Of a DNA stretch of 17,883 bases, positions 13,613-17,883 are shown piece by piece (position 1 is the first letter of the stretch; the number at the start of each line of letters is the position of its first letter). This DNA is from Acidobacteria bacterium CG_4_9_14_3_um_filter_49_7 (lineage in GTDB: Bacteria; Acidobacteriota; Holophagae; Thermotomaculales; Thermotomaculaceae): positions 1 to 17,883 of the forward strand of contig PFTO01000162.1 in the NCBI GenBank assembly GCA_002789615.1. The letters run 5' to 3'. Both the position numbers and the translations under genes were made by a program. Under the pieces are notes generated by a model. It saw nothing but the letters and a program-made list of their open reading frames with translations. It was not told the origin of the DNA and did not search any database.

Positions 13613-16002
13613 ACAACATGACAGACCGGCTGCCTGTTCTCCCTTTAACTGACAATGTGATTTTCCCTGAAGTGGAAACAGACATCGCCATCTCTTTTCC
13701 ACAATTATCTGTACCATTTGAATACGCCTTAACCCATGGAGGCACCATGGTCGCACTGGCAACACGGAGTACAAACCTGAAAAAGCTGACGCAAGAGCAG
13801 TTCTTTTCCATGGGTACGCTGATTCAGTTTCAGACCTTCATCACTGAAAAAGACGGGCTGAATTATCTCTGCACGATCCGTGGAATCAAACGGTTTGAGG
13901 TGAATGCCATTCATCCGGTGGATGGTATGTTTTTTGCCGAAGGACTAACCCTTCCTCCGCCACGGGGCAACGCAAATACGGAGAGCCTGCAACAGATTCC
14001 AAAAGTCATCCAACTGATTAAGAAATTTCCAAAACTGGCAAAGGAAAAAGCTGACATCAAGTATCTGGAAAAAGCGCATCGAATGGCGGACCGCCCGGAC
14101 GCCTTTGCCGACATGATGGTATTCGCGTTGAAACTCCCGTTGACTGAGAAACAGGGGTTTCTGGAAATTCGTTCTCCATATTTCAGACTCTTGCGGCTTC
14201 TGGAACTCCTTGAGAAGGAAACCTTTGTTTACCGCATGGAGCAGGAACTGGATCAGAAGGTACGGGTAAGCCTCGACGAAAACCAGAAACGGTACTTCCT
14301 GACTGAAAAGATGAAAGCCATCCGGGAAGAACTGGGAGATGATGGCGACAGCGAAATGCAGATTATGGAAGACAAAATCAAGGACTCCGGTATGAGCCCC
14401 GAAGCGGAAGATAAAGCGAAAGAAGAGCTGAAGCGTCTCAAGATGATGAACGGCTCGTCGGCGGAGGCCTCGGTCTCCCGGACGTACATCCAGTGGCTCC
14501 TTGATATTCCCTGGACAAAACGCACGCGTGACCGGTTGGACCTTACCCGGGCAAGAGCGATAATGGATCGGGATCACTACGCACTTGCCGACTGCAAGGA
14601 CCGGATTATCGAGTTCCTGGCTGTCCGGAAACTTACGCGTAAGAGTAAGAATCCTATTCTCTGCTTTGTTGGACCACCGGGGGTGGGGAAAACTTCCCTG
14701 GCAAAGGCTATTGCGGAAGCGACGGGGCGAAAATTTGTTCGAATGTCACTCGGCGGTGTCAGGGATGAAGCGGAAATCCGTGGGCATCGGCGCACCTACA
14801 TCGGCGCAATTCCCGGTCGCATCATCCACCTGATGAAAAAAGCGGGAACAATCAATCCCCTGATGCTGCTGGATGAAATTGATAAACTCTCGTCCGATTT
14901 CCGTGGAGATCCCTCGTCTGCTCTCTTAGAGGCTCTGGACCCTGAACAGAATCACCATTTTGTGGATCATTATCTGGACATCGACTATGACTTATCCCGT
15001 GTGTTTTTTGTCGTAACCGCCAATATACTGGATACGATTCCTCCTGCATTGCGGGACCGCCTGGAAATCATCCGAATACCCGGCTACACCTTCAATGAGA
15101 AGGTAGAAATTGCCAGACGACACTTAATTCCTAAAAAGGTTCGGGAAACGGGGATGAAGAAGTTCAAGCCAACATTCAAGAGCGACACAATTGAAACCAT
15201 TATTGAGAAATACACACGGGAAGCCGGCGTTCGGAACCTGGAACGAAACATTGAGAAACTGTTTCGCAAATTTGCTGTGGAGGCTGCTGACGGGAAATTG
15301 AAAACACCCGTTCCTGTTTCCACAACAACCGTTTACGAAAAGCTCGGGATACCCCGTTTTCGAAACCAGATTGCAGAAGAGACTCCCATGGTTGGTGTGG
15401 CAACCGGCCTCGCGTGGACGTCGGTGGGTGGAGATGTCCTCTTCATCGAAGTCATCAGCATGCCGGGAAACGAGAAAGTGGAAATCACCGGACAACTTGG
15501 CGATGTTATGAAAGAGTCAGTCAAGGCCGCTCTCTCCTTCATCAAAGCGAACCACGAACGCGTGGGAATTCCAGTGGAACGCTTCAAGAACATTGATCTT
15601 CACATCCACATCCCGGAAGGTGCCATCCCGAAAGATGGTCCATCCGCAGGCGTGACCATGGCCACTGCCATTTTCTCAGCACTGGCCAACCGCCCTGTAA
15701 GCAATAAGATCGCCATGACCGGGGAAATTACCCTGAGGGGACGGGTCCTCGCTGTTGGTGGGATTAAGGAAAAGCTGCTGGCTGCCCATCGCGCCGGCAT
15801 CTTCGAAGTCATTATGCCGGAAGGAAACGAAAGGGATTTGAAGGACATCCCGGAAGAAATAAAGAATGTCATGGAATTTCATTTCGTCAAGACAATGGAC
15901 AACGTGCTGGACATCATGTTTGGAATTGGAGAACCGGAACCGGTCATTCTACCGTCCCGAAAGAGAAAGACGGCGCTTCAACAGAAACAAAACCGAGACT
16001 GA
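13609..16002 (+). CDS. lon: Lon protease (ATP-dependent, LonA type)
   Basis: This is a single-chain AAA+ protease for damaged and regulatory proteins in the cytoplasm. The 797-residue product has the N-terminal LonN substrate-binding domain (LPVLPLTDNVIFPE at 8-21) and a coiled middle segment. Walker A is GPPGVGKT (355-362), and Walker B is LMLLDEIDKL with D422 and E423. The C-terminal peptidase domain carries S679 in PKDGPSAGV and K722 in GGIKEKLLAA as its catalytic pair. There is no transmembrane insertion, so it is not LonB. The ATG overlaps the clpX stop by 4 bp. ATG 13618 is a possible alternative start. No CIRCE or HAIR heat-shock operator is seen before the gene, so it probably depends on the operon promoter. 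Confidence 0.98.
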   Translation: MNNMTDRLPVLPLTDNVIFPEVETDIAISFPQLSVPFEYALTHGGTMVALATRSTNLKKLTQEQFFSMGTLIQFQTFITEKDGLNYLCTIRGIKRFEVNAIHPVDGMFFAEGLTLPPPRGNANTESLQQIPKVIQLIKKFPKLAKEKADIKYLEKAHRMADRPDAFADMMVFALKLPLTEKQGFLEIRSPYFRLLRLLELLEKETFVYRMEQELDQKVRVSLDENQKRYFLTEKMKAIREELGDDGDSEMQIMEDKIKDSGMSPEAEDKAKEELKRLKMMNGSSAEASVSRTYIQWLLDIPWTKRTRDRLDLTRARAIMDRDHYALADCKDRIIEFLAVRKLTRKSKNPILCFVGPPGVGKTSLAKAIAEATGRKFVRMSLGGVRDEAEIRGHRRTYIGAIPGRIIHLMKKAGTINPLMLLDEIDKLSSDFRGDPSSALLEALDPEQNHHFVDHYLDIDYDLSRVFFVVTANILDTIPPALRDRLEIIRIPGYTFNEKVEIARRHLIPKKVRETGMKKFKPTFKSDTIETIIEKYTREAGVRNLERNIEKLFRKFAVEAADGKLKTPVPVSTTTVYEKLGIPRFRNQIAEETPMVGVATGLAWTSVGGDVLFIEVISMPGNEKVEITGQLGDVMKESVKAALSFIKANHERVGIPVERFKNIDLHIHIPEGAIPKDGPSAGVTMATAIFSALANRPVSNKIAMTGEITLRGRVLAVGGIKEKLLAAHRAGIFEVIMPEGNERDLKDIPEEIKNVMEFHFVKTMDNVLDIMFGIGEPEPVILPSRKRKTALQQKQNRD

Positions 16003-16041
16003 GCGGCCAAAATAAGAACGCTGTTTCGGTAAGGATTGCTT

Positions 16042-16650
16042 ATGCGTATTGGACAAACATTCACATTTATCAAAAGCGCGCCCAACTATGGAGAATTCCG
16101 GGACATTCCTCTGCCCCATCTTGTATTTGCAGGAAGATCCAACGTCGGAAAGTCTTCCCTGATCAATAAACTCTCGGGACGCAAACAACTGGCGAAAGTC
16201 TCGGGAACTCCGGGCAAGACCCGTCTTTTGAATCTGTTCAACGTGGATGATCAATTCCTGCTTGTTGACCTTCCCGGTTACGGCTACGCCAAGGTTTCCA
16301 AGCAGATGAAAACCGACTGGCACAAGATGATTGACAAGTACCTGATGGAAGCTGCAGATCGCATCCTTCTTGTTTTTCTTGTAGATAGCCGCCACGAACC
16401 CCAGAAAAAAGACCTGGAGCTCTTTGATTATGTTCACAAATTGAACCTTCGATTCCTGGTGGCTTCAACAAAAATCGATAAGTTGTCAAAAAACCAGCTT
16501 GCAAAAAACCTCTCAATACTTAAGAATACGTATACCGCGTTTGATCACAACCGGTTCTTCCCCGTATCGTCACGAACCGGCGATGGAGTTGACCTATTGG
16601 TTGCACAAATCCTAAGCGAATTAAAATCCCTTCAAGGAGTACAAGAATGA
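16042..16650 (+). CDS. engB: Ribosome-assembly GTPase EngB/YsxC
   Basis: This is a TrmE-Era-like GTPase needed for late 50S subunit assembly. The 202-residue product has the G1 motif GRSNVGKS (31-38), G2 in GTPGKTR (55-61), G3 DLPG (76-79), G4 TKID (143-146) and G5-like SSRTG (176-180). Length is typical. I take ATG 16042 over the in-frame TTG 16036 because AAGGA (16031-16035) is 6 bases upstream of the ATG. It starts 39 bases after the lon stop, and its stop overlaps the rho start by 4 bp. engB following lon is a known arrangement in several phyla. Confidence 0.96.
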   Translation: MRIGQTFTFIKSAPNYGEFRDIPLPHLVFAGRSNVGKSSLINKLSGRKQLAKVSGTPGKTRLLNLFNVDDQFLLVDLPGYGYAKVSKQMKTDWHKMIDKYLMEAADRILLVFLVDSRHEPQKKDLELFDYVHKLNLRFLVASTKIDKLSKNQLAKNLSILKNTYTAFDHNRFFPVSSRTGDGVDLLVAQILSELKSLQGVQE

Positions 16651-17883
16651 ATATCGCTGAATTGAAAGAGAAGACAATTGACGAACTTATGTCGATTGCG
16701 AAAGAACTGAAACTGGAGGGGGCCACGGCCCTGAGAAAGCAGGAATTGATATTCCGCATCCTCCAGGGACAGACCGAGAAAAATGGCCTCATCTTTTCTG
16801 AGGGGGTTCTTGAAATCCTGCCGGAAGGATTCGGTTTCCTCCGTGCGCCGGATTACAACTACCTCCCCGGCCCGGATGACATCTACGTGTCACCCTCCCA
16901 GATTAAGAAGTTTGAACTTCGGACAGGAGATACTGTTTCCGGTCAGATTCGTCCTCCAAAGGATGGAGAACGCTATTTTGCACTTATTAAAGTTGAGGCT
17001 ATCAATTTTGAGCCCCCGTCATACAAGCGTCAGGCACTATTCGACAACCTGACCCCTCTCTATCCGGATGAACGGATTAAACTGGAAACTCCTGATCCGA
17101 AACGGATGTCCACCCGGATCATGGACATGTTGACTCCCATCGGCAAGGGCCAGCGCGGTCTGATCGTGTCCCCGCCCCGCACAGGTAAAACTGTCCTTCT
17201 CCAGAACATTGCCAACAGTATTTCTGCAAACCATCCGGAGATATTTCTCATCGTGCTACTCATTGACGAGCGGCCGGAAGAAGTCACTGACATGCAGCGC
17301 TCCGTCAACGGGGAAGTCATCAGCTCCACGTTTGATGAACCGGCAACGCGCCACGTCCAGGTGTCCGAAATGGTGATTGAGAAAGCAAAACGTCTTGTCG
17401 AGTACAAGAAAGACGTGGTTATTCTCCTGGACAGCATCACCCGCCTTGCCCGTGCTTACAACACAATCGTCCCCCCGAGCGGCAAAGTCCTGTCCGGTGG
17501 TGTTGATTCCAACGCCTTGCAGCGACCAAAACGCTTCTTCGGTGCGGCCCGTAATATCGAAGAAGGCGGCAGCCTGACGATCATCGCTACCGCTCTCGTT
17601 GAAACCGGTAGCCGCATGGATGATGTGATCTTTGAAGAATTCAAAGGCACTGGTAATATGGAGCTGATCCTCGAACGCAAACTGGCAGACAAACGGGTGT
17701 TCCCCGCTATTGATATTGACCGTTCAGGAACAAGAAAAGAAGAGCTCCTGATCAGCGACTTCGAACTGAACCGCGTGTGGATACTTCGCAAGGTGCTGGC
17801 ACCTCTTTCCGTGGTCGAAAAAATGGAACTCCTCACGGAGCGTCTTGGAAAATTCAAGGGGAATGTGGATTTCCTCGAATCAT
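16647..17883 (+). CDS. rho: Transcription termination factor Rho (3' end cut by window)
   Basis: This is a hexameric RNA helicase that pulls transcripts from RNA polymerase. 412 residues are visible from ATG 16647 to the right edge, ending in NVDFLES. Family members end about here, so only a few residues are missing. Seen: the N-terminal Rho helix domain with LKEKTIDELMSIAKEL (6-21), and the cold-shock RNA-binding fold with RNP1 GFGFLR (61-66). Walker A is SPPRTGKT (175-182), Walker B is VVILLDSITRLARAYN (257-272), the Q-loop is GGVDSNAL (284-291) and the R-loop is FKGTGN (332-337). There is no N-terminal insertion domain. AAGGAG at 16634-16639 is 7 bases before the ATG. The ATG overlaps the engB stop, so Rho is coupled to the proteostasis operon. 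Confidence 0.97.
   Translation, partial: MNIAELKEKTIDELMSIAKELKLEGATALRKQELIFRILQGQTEKNGLIFSEGVLEILPEGFGFLRAPDYNYLPGPDDIYVSPSQIKKFELRTGDTVSGQIRPPKDGERYFALIKVEAINFEPPSYKRQALFDNLTPLYPDERIKLETPDPKRMSTRIMDMLTPIGKGQRGLIVSPPRTGKTVLLQNIANSISANHPEIFLIVLLIDERPEEVTDMQRSVNGEVISSTFDEPATRHVQVSEMVIEKAKRLVEYKKDVVILLDSITRLARAYNTIVPPSGKVLSGGVDSNALQRPKRFFGAARNIEEGGSLTIIATALVETGSRMDDVIFEEFKGTGNMELILERKLADKRVFPAIDIDRSGTRKEELLISDFELNRVWILRKVLAPLSVVEKMELLTERLGKFKGNVDFLES

Overview
The window comes from a diderm (Gram-negative type) bacterium with roughly balanced base composition. It carries a monofunctional peptidoglycan glycosyltransferase, a DUF4388/PATAN-type protein, a tRNA-Leu-tig-clpP-clpX-lon gene order, and a TPR membrane protein with a zinc ribbon. 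I associate this mix with Acidobacteriota, Aminicenantes-like and deltaproteobacterial-grade genomes. That placement is an inference from gene content and is weak. There is no 16S rRNA here, and no insertion sequence, phage or CRISPR signal.

Layout. (1) 1-712: a possible gene 3' end, then about 600 bp without a convincing gene. This stretch is dense in hairpins and includes a duplicated two-hairpin unit with a 110 bp period whose stems are preserved by compensatory changes. The trxB promoter follows. (2) 713-2191, plus strand: trxB (thioredoxin reductase) and a DUF456 membrane protein. (3) 2166-6289, minus strand: four tightly packed genes behind one promoter. They encode a TPR/zinc-ribbon polytopic membrane protein, a DUF4388 protein with MshEN-like repeats and one membrane anchor, a small polytopic membrane protein and a helical-repeat protein. 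This looks like one membrane-associated complex of unknown job and is the best candidate for an undescribed system. (4) 6317-6702: a divergent regulatory region with a palindrome placed between possible -35 and -10 boxes, plus a third, inverted relic of the hairpin repeat. (5) 6703-9936, plus strand: an unrecognised 813-residue coiled-coil membrane protein followed by an mtgA-type glycosyltransferase with an altered first motif. (6) 10186-17883, plus strand: a strong promoter, tRNA-Leu(UAG), then tig, clpP, clpX, lon, engB and rho with overlaps or gaps of at most about 45 bases. Rho runs off the right edge only a few residues before its expected end.

How the genes work together. The right-hand operon joins folding of nascent chains (trigger factor), ATP-dependent proteolysis (ClpXP, Lon), a ribosome-assembly GTPase (EngB) and transcription termination (Rho) behind a tRNA. 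TrxB serves thiol redox balance. The central genes are envelope-directed: polytopic proteins, TPR and PATAN-type interaction modules, a coiled-coil anchor and a murein glycan polymerase. Their common function cannot be read from sequence alone.
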